From positions 34,224-61,695 of the forward strand of contig DEHV01000012.1 in NCBI GenBank assembly GCA_002352105.1: 27,472 nt of DNA, given 5' to 3'. Made by a program: the position numbers and the translations under genes. Under the pieces are notes generated by a model. That model was given only the letters and a program-made list of their open reading frames with translations, was not told the DNA's origin and made no database searches. Below are positions 1-7,297 of the stretch, in pieces. Numbering within the stretch: position 1 is the stretch's first letter; each line of letters begins with the position of its first letter. Source of the stretch: Chitinophagaceae bacterium UBA2791 (GTDB lineage Bacteria > Bacteroidota > Bacteroidia > Chitinophagales > Chitinophagaceae).

Positions 1-555
1 TCTGTTTTTCAGCCTTCCCGCCAGGAGCTTGAAATAGAGTTCGGAGAGCAGTTTTCGTCTTTACAGGGCAAATTTATTTATTGCTCCGACCGCCAGGAGC
101 TTGAATCGGGATTGCAAGCGCTTATTGCGCATAACAAATGGGAGAAGATCTATTTCGTTAGCGAAGAGGCGGAGTCCTTATTGCCGGAATCCTTTCTTCA
201 GCGCCCGCCGTTCGCCGACCTGGCCGGCTGCGATGCGGCCATCACCGGTTGCGAAGCGCTGGTAGCGCGGACGGGGTCCATCGTGCTGAGCTCGGCCCAG
301 CCAAGCGGCCGCACCACCAGCGTATATGCGCCGGTTCATATCTGCATAGCGTATACTGACCAACTGGTATATGATATCCGGGATGCCTTGCAGGCGCTTA
401 GGGAGAAATATGGCCTTGCCGGCCTGCCTTCGCTTATTAGCTTTGCTACCGGCCCCAGCCGCACCGCCGATATCGAAAAAACGCTGGTTGTTGGCGTTCA
501 CGGTCCCGGGGAGGTTTATCTTTTCCTGGTAGAACGGAATCCTCTTGCGTCCTGA
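1..555 (+). CDS. LUD-domain (LutC/YkgG-type) protein, 5' end outside window
   Basis: The reading frame is open from the first base to a tga at 553-555, so the gene starts before the window and only about 184 C-terminal residues are seen. The block around TGCEALVARTGS and the C-terminal GPSRTADIEKTLVVGVHGP are hallmarks of the LUD domain found in LutB and LutC of the iron-sulfur L-lactate oxidation complex. In Bacteroidota a stand-alone LUD protein like this is common, and its true substrate is usually unproven. No partner lutA or lutB is visible, because the upstream neighbour lies outside the window. The gene ends 34 bp before lpxH on the same strand, so co-transcription is possible. The internal ttg at 112 is an artefact of truncation, not a start. 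Domain call is firm, function is not. Confidence 0.85.
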   Translation, partial: SVFQPSRQELEIEFGEQFSSLQGKFIYCSDRQELESGLQALIAHNKWEKIYFVSEEAESLLPESFLQRPPFADLAGCDAAITGCEALVARTGSIVLSSAQPSGRTTSVYAPVHICIAYTDQLVYDIRDALQALREKYGLAGLPSLISFATGPSRTADIEKTLVVGVHGPGEVYLFLVERNPLAS

Positions 556-589
556 TAATTAATTGTAGTTTTAGGCCTAGCTTCCTGCA

Positions 590-1396
590 ATGAACACTGA
601 ACAAGCCAAAAAAATCTATTTCCTTTCCGATTTTCACCTGGGCGCGCCGGACGCCTCTTCCAGCCGGGAGCGGGAAAAAAAGATCGTCGACTTTCTGCAG
701 GAGATCCGGAACGAGGCCTCCGCTGTTTTTATCGTGGGCGATATGTTCGATTTCTGGTATGAATACCGTAAGGTTGTCCCCAAGGGACATGTGCGGTTGC
801 TGGGAAAGCTGGCTGAGCTCACCGATGCCGGCATCCAGGTGCATTTTTTTGTGGGCAACCACGATATGTGGATGAAGGATTACCTGCAGACGGAATTAAA
901 CATACCCGTGTATTTTGAGCCCAGGGAGTTTTTATTCAGCGGTAAAAAATTTCTGATCGGGCATGGCGACGGCCTGGGCCCCGGCGATCATGGATACAAA
1001 ATGCTTAAAAAGGTATTCCGGAACCCCGTTTGCCAATGGTTGTTCGGTTTGCTGCCGCCCTATATCGGAATGGGACTGGCCAACTATTTCAGCAGGAAAA
1101 GCCGTAAGGCTACCGGCAGCCAGGAGGAACATTTTTACGGGGAAGAAAAAGAATGGCTGATCATTTATTGCAAGGAAGTACTCCGGCGGCAGCATTACGA
1201 TTTCCTGGTATTTGGCCACCGGCATCTACCCATTGATCTTTCCATCGGGGATAGCCGTTACATTAACCTGGGCGACTGGATACAATATTTTACGTATGCC
1301 GTCTTCGATGGGCAACAACTTGTGTTACAATCGCGTTATCCTCAGCTGGATAATAAGATCGTCCGTCGTACCCGGCAAGACAGCTTTCATAAATGA
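590..1396 (+). CDS. lpxH: UDP-2,3-diacylglucosamine diphosphatase (LpxH)
   Basis: LpxH hydrolyses UDP-2,3-diacylglucosamine to lipid X and UMP, the fourth step of lipid A synthesis, at the cytoplasmic face of the inner membrane. The 268-residue protein shows the full calcineurin-like metallophosphoesterase signature in order: D14-x-H16 (SDFHLG), G50-D51 with FDFW, G89-N90-H91-D92, H125 in GHGDG, and G209-H210-R211-H212. The length fits the family (about 240-270). The atg at 590 places the first motif at the usual distance from the N-terminus. The stop overlaps the next start (ATGA, 1393-1396), implying translational coupling with the exported protein downstream. A distant paralogue, LpxH2, is the main alternative label, but the lipid A role is the best reading. 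Confidence 0.9.
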   Translation: MNTEQAKKIYFLSDFHLGAPDASSSREREKKIVDFLQEIRNEASAVFIVGDMFDFWYEYRKVVPKGHVRLLGKLAELTDAGIQVHFFVGNHDMWMKDYLQTELNIPVYFEPREFLFSGKKFLIGHGDGLGPGDHGYKMLKKVFRNPVCQWLFGLLPPYIGMGLANYFSRKSRKATGSQEEHFYGEEKEWLIIYCKEVLRRQHYDFLVFGHRHLPIDLSIGDSRYINLGDWIQYFTYAVFDGQQLVLQSRYPQLDNKIVRRTRQDSFHK

Positions 1397-2250
1397 CCAC
1401 CCGGCTTTTGATATTGTTTTTCTTCGCATTGTTTTTTTTGCAGTGCGCAGCCCAGCAGAATCCTTCGACAGGAGACGCTTCTACCGGCAGACCGGCGGAT
1501 GGGGAGGGTAGTTTCCGTTATGTGCGGACCTTTCCCGGCCTGGCGGCTGATTTTACCGTAGATAACCTGGGGAATATTTATATCCTCTCTCCGGGCGGGC
1601 AGTTAAAGAAGCTGCTTCCCAATGGCGACTCGGCGGCAGTATTTAACAATGTGAGAAAATTCGGCAAGGTATTTTCTTTTGATGTCAGCAATCCGCAGAA
1701 GATCATCCTGTATTATAAAGATTTCGGGACCATAGTGGCGCTGGATCGCTTGCTGAACAACCGGTCTACCCTTGATCTTAGGACGCACAACCTTTTGCAG
1801 GTAAAAGCGGTGGGCCGCGCATACGATAACAATATCTGGATATTCGACGAGATGGAGGGCAAACTAAAAAGGATCAGCGACGAAGGCAGGATCATTGATC
1901 AGTCGGCCGATTTTCGCATGCTCTTTGATACCATGCCCTCGCCTTCCTATATCATTGATCAGGACCAGCGCGTATACCTGTATGACCCGGCCGCGGGGGC
2001 GTATATTTTTGATTATTATGGAGGCTTTCAGAGCCGCATACCCTTTATCGGCTGGATTGATTTTAATGTTATAGATAAGACATTGTTTGGCAGGGACGAT
2101 AAATACCTGTACCGGTATGAACCGTCGGGTTTACGGCTGCAGCAGTATGCCATCCCCGAATTCATGAAGCAGGCTCAGAAAATAATGATTGCGCCTAACT
2201 TTATCTATTTGTTGCAGGATGGTTTGGTAAGAACGTATGCTTACCGGTAA
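1393..2250 (+). CDS. Exported protein of unknown function, propeller-like repeats
   Basis: A 285-residue protein with a clear N-terminal signal (TTRLLILFFFALFFLQCAAQ). A cysteine follows the hydrophobic stretch, but Q at -1 makes a poor lipobox, so either lipidation or ordinary signal peptidase cleavage is possible. The mature part has repeated short strands of the type DNLGNIYILSPGGQLKKL, DNNIWIFDEMEGKLKRI and DQDQRVYLYDPAAGAYIFD. These resemble NHL or WD-like blades, and I infer a beta-propeller of about five or six blades in the periplasm or outer membrane. No catalytic motif is visible. It overlaps lpxH by four bases, so the two are almost certainly one transcript. A role in envelope biogenesis is only a guess from that linkage. 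Confidence 0.8.
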   Translation: MTTRLLILFFFALFFLQCAAQQNPSTGDASTGRPADGEGSFRYVRTFPGLAADFTVDNLGNIYILSPGGQLKKLLPNGDSAAVFNNVRKFGKVFSFDVSNPQKIILYYKDFGTIVALDRLLNNRSTLDLRTHNLLQVKAVGRAYDNNIWIFDEMEGKLKRISDEGRIIDQSADFRMLFDTMPSPSYIIDQDQRVYLYDPAAGAYIFDYYGGFQSRIPFIGWIDFNVIDKTLFGRDDKYLYRYEPSGLRLQQYAIPEFMKQAQKIMIAPNFIYLLQDGLVRTYAYR

Positions 2251-2299
2251 TAATGATTGGATAACCTTATTTCAAGCGTTAAGTTAATAGTTAGCAGGA

Positions 2300-3394
2300 A
2301 TGTTCAGATTTTTAGAATGGACCATATTAGATAATTCAATAGGCAGTTACCTTGGCGTGACGGCGGCTATTCTGGCGGTATTGACTTTTAAAAAGCCGCT
2401 ATCGAAATATATTGCCGGTATACTGTTCGGCGTGGTCAGGAAACTGGCCAAAGGCTTGGATAAAAAAAGCTTTGTGCGCCTGATGATCTCGCCGCTTAAA
2501 ACAACCCTGGTGGTGCTGGTGGCGATTATTTCCCTGGAAAAGCTTCGTTTTCCCGAAGCCTTGAATGTTAACATTTACCGGGTGAGTCTGAAAAATTTAT
2601 TTGAAACGATCTCCATTGTTACATTGATCATTTCGCTGGTATGGCTTATCCTGCGGATAATAGATTTTATCGCGATCATCTTGGAACAGAAAGGCAACCT
2701 TAAAGAGGGTTCAAGCGATAACCAGTTGATATTGTTCTTTAAAGATTTTTTCAAGGCGCTGGTGATCATCAATGGGGTTTTGCTGGTACTTAAATTCGGA
2801 TTTAATTTTCAGATCTCCAGTCTTATTACCGGGTTGAGCATAGCGGGCGCCGCCATTGCCCTGTCCACGAGGGAAAGCATAGAAAACCTGATCGCTTCCT
2901 TTATTATTTTCTTTGACAAACCTTTTTCCAGGGGCGATCTGATCAAGGTGCACAGTATTACCGGAACCGTGGAAAAGATCGGTTTAAGAAGCACCCGGTT
3001 AAGGACAGATCAGAAGACCTATGTAACTGTGCCCAACAAGCAGATGGTGGACAGCATCACGGACAACCTGTCGTTGCGTACGCAGCGAAGGGCGTTTGTG
3101 CAATTGGAGATACAGTCGTCTACCCCCCACGAAACCGTTGACCAGCTGGTATCAGGCATTGAGCACATTATGCAGTTGAGAAAGGATAAGATAGAGGCCC
3201 ACACCGTTTTTCTTTCCGACATTACAAAGAATGCCTATGTGATCTTCATCGAATTTTTTACTGCTACTATTCCCGCGGCCGATTTTAATGCCCTGCGGCA
3301 GGAGGTTAATCTTTCCATCATTCAGACCATGGAAGACATGGGCGTAAAGCTGGCTGCCAAGGATCCCTCCGAGGTCATGCCTGCCGCGCAATAG
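2300..3394 (+). CDS. MscS-family mechanosensitive ion channel
   Basis: Proteins of this family form heptameric channels in the inner membrane that open under tension during hypo-osmotic shock. The 364 residues show several N-terminal hydrophobic helices, then the pore-lining region with the Gly/Ala-rich stretch SLITGLSIAGAAIALSTRES, followed by the signature IIFFDKPFSRGD, which opens the soluble beta domain, and the block VPNKQMVDSITDNLS. The C-terminal alpha/beta domain is complete and no cyclic-nucleotide domain is attached. The longer N-terminus, with about five membrane helices, resembles the YbdG/YnaI class more than small MscS. The gene has its own start 49 bp after the previous stop, so it may be the last gene of the lpxH unit or separately transcribed. 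Confidence 0.9.
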   Translation: MFRFLEWTILDNSIGSYLGVTAAILAVLTFKKPLSKYIAGILFGVVRKLAKGLDKKSFVRLMISPLKTTLVVLVAIISLEKLRFPEALNVNIYRVSLKNLFETISIVTLIISLVWLILRIIDFIAIILEQKGNLKEGSSDNQLILFFKDFFKALVIINGVLLVLKFGFNFQISSLITGLSIAGAAIALSTRESIENLIASFIIFFDKPFSRGDLIKVHSITGTVEKIGLRSTRLRTDQKTYVTVPNKQMVDSITDNLSLRTQRRAFVQLEIQSSTPHETVDQLVSGIEHIMQLRKDKIEAHTVFLSDITKNAYVIFIEFFTATIPAADFNALRQEVNLSIIQTMEDMGVKLAAKDPSEVMPAAQ

Positions 3395-3515
3395 CCAGGA
3401 TCTATTGGCTAGTGTCCGGGAAATTACGGGCATCTTCTCCTTAGGGTCTTACATGCTCCAAAAAATAAAAAAACAAGAATGGCGCGCGTGTATCTGGCAT
3501 TTTCGGATAAGCCTG

Positions 3516-3568
3516 AAAAAGCGCTTCTCAAAACAAAGAAAACAGAGCCCGGCCAACAGTTTTGAGAA
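3516..3568 (-). terminator. Possible terminator for the merR gene
   Basis: A perfect 10-bp inverted repeat, TTCTCAAAAC (3525-3534) and GTTTTGAGAA (3559-3568), encloses a 24-nt loop. Read on the minus strand, the stem is followed within a few bases by a run of five T (3516-3520). It lies about 50 bp beyond the merR stop, in the convergent gap with the MscS gene. The stem is AT-rich and the loop large, so the call is tentative. The rest of the 224-bp gap (3395-3618) shows only a weak 6-bp hairpin at the mscS stop codon. Confidence 0.35.
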
Positions 3569-3618
3569 AAACACAAAGAAAACGGGGTCAGGCTAAAAAT
3601 TTTCGCGGAAACCCCTCT

Positions 3619-4473
3619 TTAAAGCGAAGCCTTGATCTCGAGAAGAAAGGATTTGATCTGCTGAAGCGAACGGATCATATCGAACCTTTCCTGCGATTTT
3701 TTATTGTTCTTAAGGAATGTTTTAGCGCCTTCGATGGTCAGTTTACGCCGGCGCAGCAGGTCGTGGATCAACTGGAGGTTCTTGATGTCCACCGGGCGGA
3801 AGTGCCGGTCGCCTTTCCGGTTCTTCATGGGTTGAATGATGGAAAACTCGGATTCCCAGAAGCGCAGCAGAGAGGCGTTAACGCCAAACATCGTCGCCAC
3901 TTCCCCGATGGAATAATATTGCCGTTGAAACAGCTGCTCATCGTCCGGGATATTGGCCAGATCGGCTTCCGCGCTAAGGGTTTTCAGCGATTTCCGTCCT
4001 CTTTTTGATTTTACGGCAACCGCGCCTTTTAAGGGAGAAGATAGCGCTGGTCTCTCAGGCTCTTCCTTTTTCCCTTTTGTCAAACGATCGCCGGTTTCGG
4101 CAGGCTGTTCCTGCGCGCCATTCCCACTCGCTTTTGTATTGTCCGGGAGCTGTATTTCCGCGGCGATGCCGTTCTCGCCCTCATCCTCGCGGGCGTTAAA
4201 GGATGGTTGTTGCGATCCGGGAACGTCTACCCCGTTTTCCTGTTGTTCATTGCTATGGGAATCCGACGGCGCGCTAGGCAGATCTGCCCCGTTTTCGCTT
4301 TGGCCGTCCCGATGCGCGCTGGCAGAGTGGTGGGGCTCCTGTTGGCCTGTTTCCAACTCAGCCTGTTGCTGCCGGCTTTCCCTGGCTTCGGTATCCGGAG
4401 ACGCAGGAATAGGCTGATCCGTTTCATCTGCCTGGAAAAAATCAAAAGCTATTTGGCGTGCCGGTCTGGTCAT
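3619..4473 (-). CDS. MerR-family transcriptional regulator with long disordered N-terminus
   Basis: A DNA-binding regulator of 284 residues. The MerR helix-turn-helix lies at the C-terminal end (about 186-255; YYSIGEVATMFGVNASLLRFW, then the wing with NRKGDRHFRP). Unlike classical MerR proteins it has no C-terminal effector domain: only about 30 residues follow. The first 180 residues are low-complexity and rich in E, Q, S, P, N and G. They include three ENG-[AVI] units at 60, 79 and 100, and a basic KSKRGRKSLK segment (155-164) reminiscent of an AT-hook just before the DNA-binding domain. A short acidic or Pro-rich leader before this HTH is common in Chitinophagaceae relatives, but this one seems long. 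It diverges from gyrB over a 278-bp gap. Its targets are unknown. Confidence 0.85.
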   Translation of the reverse strand: MTRPARQIAFDFFQADETDQPIPASPDTEARESRQQQAELETGQQEPHHSASAHRDGQSENGADLPSAPSDSHSNEQQENGVDVPGSQQPSFNAREDEGENGIAAEIQLPDNTKASGNGAQEQPAETGDRLTKGKKEEPERPALSSPLKGAVAVKSKRGRKSLKTLSAEADLANIPDDEQLFQRQYYSIGEVATMFGVNASLLRFWESEFSIIQPMKNRKGDRHFRPVDIKNLQLIHDLLRRRKLTIEGAKTFLKNNKKSQERFDMIRSLQQIKSFLLEIKASL

Positions 4474-4572
4474 TCAGTTACAAATTGATATTAGGCTTAG
4501 CTGGTAGGGGTACAAAAACTGTGCAATAAAGATACGAACCGTTAAACAGAGATGGATGGGAGGGCAAGATCC

Positions 4573-4665
4573 GGGTAAAAACAAGGGTGAAACCAGCAAA
4601 TAGACGAAGGGAATTTCACACGTTTACCTGCTTAAAATCTGGATAAAAATAGGGATGAAACCAGC
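4573..4665. repeat. Imperfect 25-bp direct repeat in the merR-gyrB gap
   Basis: Two copies of a 25-bp sequence, at 4573-4597 and 4641-4665, match at 21 of 25 positions and share the 3' block TGAAACCAGC. Start-to-start distance is 68 bp. They lie between the divergent merR-type gene and gyrB, just upstream of the gyrB promoter element. Each copy itself contains a partial tandem of the GGGT-AAAAC / GGGT-GAAAC type. They could be operator sites for the neighbouring MerR-type protein or a supercoiling-responsive site. This is inferred from position only. Confidence 0.6.
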
Positions 4666-4697
4666 GCTTTATCTACTGCGGTTAGCCTTAATTTTCG

Positions 4698-4705
4698 TAA
4701 ATTTG
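4698..4705 (+). promoter_or_regulatory. gyrB promoter, -7 element
   Basis: TAAATTTG matches the Bacteroidota sigma-ABfr -7 consensus TAnnTTTG at every fixed position and lies 46 bp before the gyrB start. No convincing -33 TTTG is seen. A start site near 4710 would give a leader of about 40 nt. Confidence 0.6.
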
Positions 4706-4751
4706 CATCAACCTCCGGATAATTAAAAATCAACGGATTACCCAATCTATT

Positions 4752-6731
4752 ATGAGTGCATCAACACAGGAAATGATAACCCCAGAAGTAAATGGTTATG
4801 GAGCGGATAGTATACAGGTTTTAGAAGGTTTGGAAGCAGTTCGTAAGCGACCTGCGATGTATATTGGAGACATTAGCGAGAAAGGGCTTCATCATCTGGT
4901 ATATGAAGTAGTGGACAATTCCATCGACGAAGCGCTGGCAGGTTATTGCAACCGGATAGAAGTTACCTTGCATGAAGACGGCTCCGTTTCTGTGGAAGAC
5001 AACGGCCGCGGCATTCCCACCGGCATTAACTCCAAGGAAAAGAGAAGCGCACTGGAAATAGTGATGACCGTATTGCATGCGGGCGGAAAATTTGACAAGA
5101 ACACCTATAAGGTTTCAGGCGGACTGCACGGCGTGGGCGTGAGTTGCGTGAATGCATTGAGCTCCATGCTTCATGTAACCGTGTTCCGCGAAGGAAAAAT
5201 ATTTGAGCAGGAGTATCGCACCGGCATTCCCGTTTACCCGGTCCGCGAGATCGGCAAAAGCGATAAAACCGGCACCCTTACGCATTTCCTGCCCGACAAT
5301 TCCATATTTACCGCCTCTGTTTACAGAAAAGAAGTGCTCGAGAGCCGCCTGAGAGAGCTGTCTTATCTCAACAAGGGTATCACCATCATATTGAATGATC
5401 TCCGCGAGAAAGACGAGGAAGGCAATCATTATTCAAAAACTTTTTTCAGCGAAGGCGGCATTGTGGAATTTGTAGAGATGCTGGATAAGAATGCCGGCAG
5501 GGTTTCCATCCTTCCCAAAGTCATCTATGTGGAAGGAAGGGACGATCATTCCAACGTAATGGTGGAAGTCGCTCTTTGCTACAATGACGGCTTTAATGAG
5601 CATATCTATTCCTACGTAAACAATATCAACACGATCGAGGGCGGAACCCATGTATCAGGCTTTCGCCGGGCGCTTACCCGCGTGTTTAAGAGTTATGGCG
5701 ATAAACAGGGATTATTTGAGAAGGCCAAGGTGGAAATTGAGGGCGATGATTTCCGCGAGGGGTTGAGCAGCATTATCTCTGTTAAGGTTCCCGAGCCTCA
5801 GTTTGAGGGACAGACCAAAACAAAGCTCGGCAACAGCGAAGTGATGGGAGTAGTGGACAGCACGGTTTCCAAAGCATTGGAAGCTTACCTGGAAGAAAAT
5901 CCCCGGGAGGCTAAAAATATTATTCAGAAAGTGATCCTGGCCGCGCAGGCAAGAGCGGCGGCCCGTAAGGCAAGGGAACTGGTGCAGCGTAAAAGCGTAT
6001 TGAGCGGGGGAGGATTGCCGGGTAAACTGGCCGATTGTTCCGAGCGCGATCCCGAACGCTGCGAATTGTTCCTGGTGGAAGGGGATTCGGCAGGGGGAAC
6101 GGCTAAGCAGGGAAGGGACAGAAGCTTTCAGGCCATTCTTCCGCTGCGGGGAAAGATCCTGAACGTCGAAAAGGCCATGGAACATAAGATCTATGAAAAT
6201 GAGGAGATCCGCAATATGTACACGGCGTTGGGCGTGACGGTCGGCACTCCCGAGGATCCCAAGGCATTGAACCTTTCCAAGCTGCGCTATCACAAGCTGA
6301 TCATCATGACGGATGCCGATGTGGACGGAAGCCATATCGCCACCCTGATCCTGACCTTTATCTACCGGTATATGAAGGAAATGGTAGAGCAGGGTTATCT
6401 CTATATTGCCCAACCTCCCCTCTACCTGGTGAAGAAAGGAAAGGACCAGGCTTATGCATGGACGGAGGAACAGCGCAAGGCGCTGGTGGAAAAATTTGCC
6501 AATGGCAAGGAAGACTCCGTGGGCATTCAGCGGTATAAAGGGTTGGGGGAAATGAACAGCGAGCAGCTCTGGGAAACGACCATGAACCCCGATACCAGGA
6601 CCCTGAAGCAGGTGACGCTTGAAAGCGCTGCGGAAGCCGACAGGGTATTCAGTATGCTGATGGGCGATGAAGTGGCTCCCCGCAGGGAATTTATTGAGTC
6701 GCATGCCCGGTATGCCAAGCTGGACGTTTAA
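4752..6731 (+). CDS. gyrB: DNA gyrase subunit B
   Basis: GyrB is the ATPase subunit of the A2B2 gyrase that introduces negative supercoils. The 659 residues read as a complete protein: GHKL ATPase domain (LEAVRKRPAMYIGD, then VVDNSIDEALAG with the Mg-binding Asn, and GGLHGVGVSCVNALS), the transducer domain, TOPRIM domain (ELFLVEGDSAGGTAKQGRDR, then IIMTDADVDGSHI), and the conserved C-terminal PRREFIESHA. It lacks the roughly 170-residue insert of enterobacterial GyrB, as is usual in this phylum. ParE is the alternative, but the TOPRIM context (EGDSAGG, with FQAILPLRGKILNVEKA) and C-terminus fit GyrB. It is preceded by a perfect -7 element and appears monocistronic. gyrA is not in the window. 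Confidence 0.96.
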   Translation: MSASTQEMITPEVNGYGADSIQVLEGLEAVRKRPAMYIGDISEKGLHHLVYEVVDNSIDEALAGYCNRIEVTLHEDGSVSVEDNGRGIPTGINSKEKRSALEIVMTVLHAGGKFDKNTYKVSGGLHGVGVSCVNALSSMLHVTVFREGKIFEQEYRTGIPVYPVREIGKSDKTGTLTHFLPDNSIFTASVYRKEVLESRLRELSYLNKGITIILNDLREKDEEGNHYSKTFFSEGGIVEFVEMLDKNAGRVSILPKVIYVEGRDDHSNVMVEVALCYNDGFNEHIYSYVNNINTIEGGTHVSGFRRALTRVFKSYGDKQGLFEKAKVEIEGDDFREGLSSIISVKVPEPQFEGQTKTKLGNSEVMGVVDSTVSKALEAYLEENPREAKNIIQKVILAAQARAAARKARELVQRKSVLSGGGLPGKLADCSERDPERCELFLVEGDSAGGTAKQGRDRSFQAILPLRGKILNVEKAMEHKIYENEEIRNMYTALGVTVGTPEDPKALNLSKLRYHKLIIMTDADVDGSHIATLILTFIYRYMKEMVEQGYLYIAQPPLYLVKKGKDQAYAWTEEQRKALVEKFANGKEDSVGIQRYKGLGEMNSEQLWETTMNPDTRTLKQVTLESAAEADRVFSMLMGDEVAPRREFIESHARYAKLDV

Positions 6732-6897
6732 GAATGCTCTTTATTCGGCTTTCTGTCTGTATGAATTGCCGGAGGGCCGGGTTCGTTCCGGTATTCCGCC
6801 GCGCCGGGACTGATCTTATTCTTTTATCATGATCTGTGCATTTCCTTATCAGGATCGCCATATCTTCTGCGCAATACATTGAAAATAATCTATTTAT

Positions 6898-6947
6898 TAC
6901 CTTTAAGGGAGCAGAAAAAGGAATGTATCAGAAAATCCCTACCTTTA
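6898..6947 (+). promoter_or_regulatory. Paired TACCTTTA boxes upstream of the 67-aa gene
   Basis: TACCTTTA occurs at 6898-6905 and again at 6940-6947, exactly 42 bp (four helical turns) apart. Each matches TAnnTTTG at seven of eight positions. The second is 59 bp before the start at 7007. They may be tandem promoters or a factor site. The remainder of the 275-bp gap after gyrB shows nothing else that I can support. Confidence 0.35.
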
Positions 6948-7006
6948 AATAAGGTTTATAGCATGAAGCGCTATTGCCGTAATTACTAATCATTAAAAAA
7001 ATCTTT

Positions 7007-7210
7007 ATGTCTGAAGTAACGTTGACCGCGTATAATGTAAAAACCAAAGAGAAAAATGTTCCCATAAAGGACGCTGTGATCACCAAAACCTCCAAAGGAG
7101 CGTATATGGCTCAGGGTAACGATGGCAAGGGCAATAAGCTGACTACCCTGCTGGGGGAACAAAAAGCGCTTGACGCCATTAAAGCCGGTATTGCCAAAAA
7201 AGGCTGGTAA
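7007..7210 (+). CDS. Small basic protein, unknown function (67 aa)
   Basis: A 67-residue lysine-rich protein with no signal or membrane segment. It has its own candidate promoter and a strong terminator 25 bp after the stop, so it is very probably a real single gene. The core (AYNVKTKEKNVPIKDAVITK, then G-xx-MAQGNDGKGNK) reads like the small zinc-ribbon family DUF5679, whose consensus as I recall it is YCVKCK-x-K followed by a lysine-rich strand and a second GxCxxCG knuckle. Here the cysteine positions are N, T and GND. If that resemblance is real, this is a metal-free version. The C-terminus (LGEQKALDAIKAGIAKKGW) is a short amphipathic helix. Function is unknown, and DUF5679 membership is a weak suggestion only. 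Confidence 0.75.
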   Translation: MSEVTLTAYNVKTKEKNVPIKDAVITKTSKGAYMAQGNDGKGNKLTTLLGEQKALDAIKAGIAKKGW

Positions 7211-7234
7211 AATCCCGGTTTTGAATATACTTCG

Positions 7235-7290
7235 GCCGCCTGTTTTTGAATCATCAGGATGATTTGTTCATAAAGCAGGCGGCTTTGTTT
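7235..7290 (+). terminator. Terminator after the 67-aa gene
   Basis: GCCGCCTG (7235-7242) pairs with CAGGCGGC (7276-7283). The stem extends to about 12 bp through TTTT/AAAG, and a second 6-bp hairpin (AATCAT/ATGATT, 7249-7264) stacks inside it. TTTGTTTA follows on the plus strand. It sits between the convergent 67-aa gene and serS. The T-rich tail favours plus-strand use. Confidence 0.75.
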
Positions 7291-7297
7291 ATAGCGA

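Noticed and set aside
3953..4488. Several plus-strand frames opposite the MerR-type gene
   Set aside because: They are shadows of the minus-strand gene, whose HTH motif and conserved start are clear.
5712..6704. 330-codon minus-strand frame inside gyrB
   Set aside because: It is entirely antisense to a well-conserved gene and its translation has no domain-like features.
6755..6790. CCGG-rich hairpin downstream of gyrB as a terminator
   Set aside because: The stem is only about six pairs with a 13-nt loop and no T-run follows.
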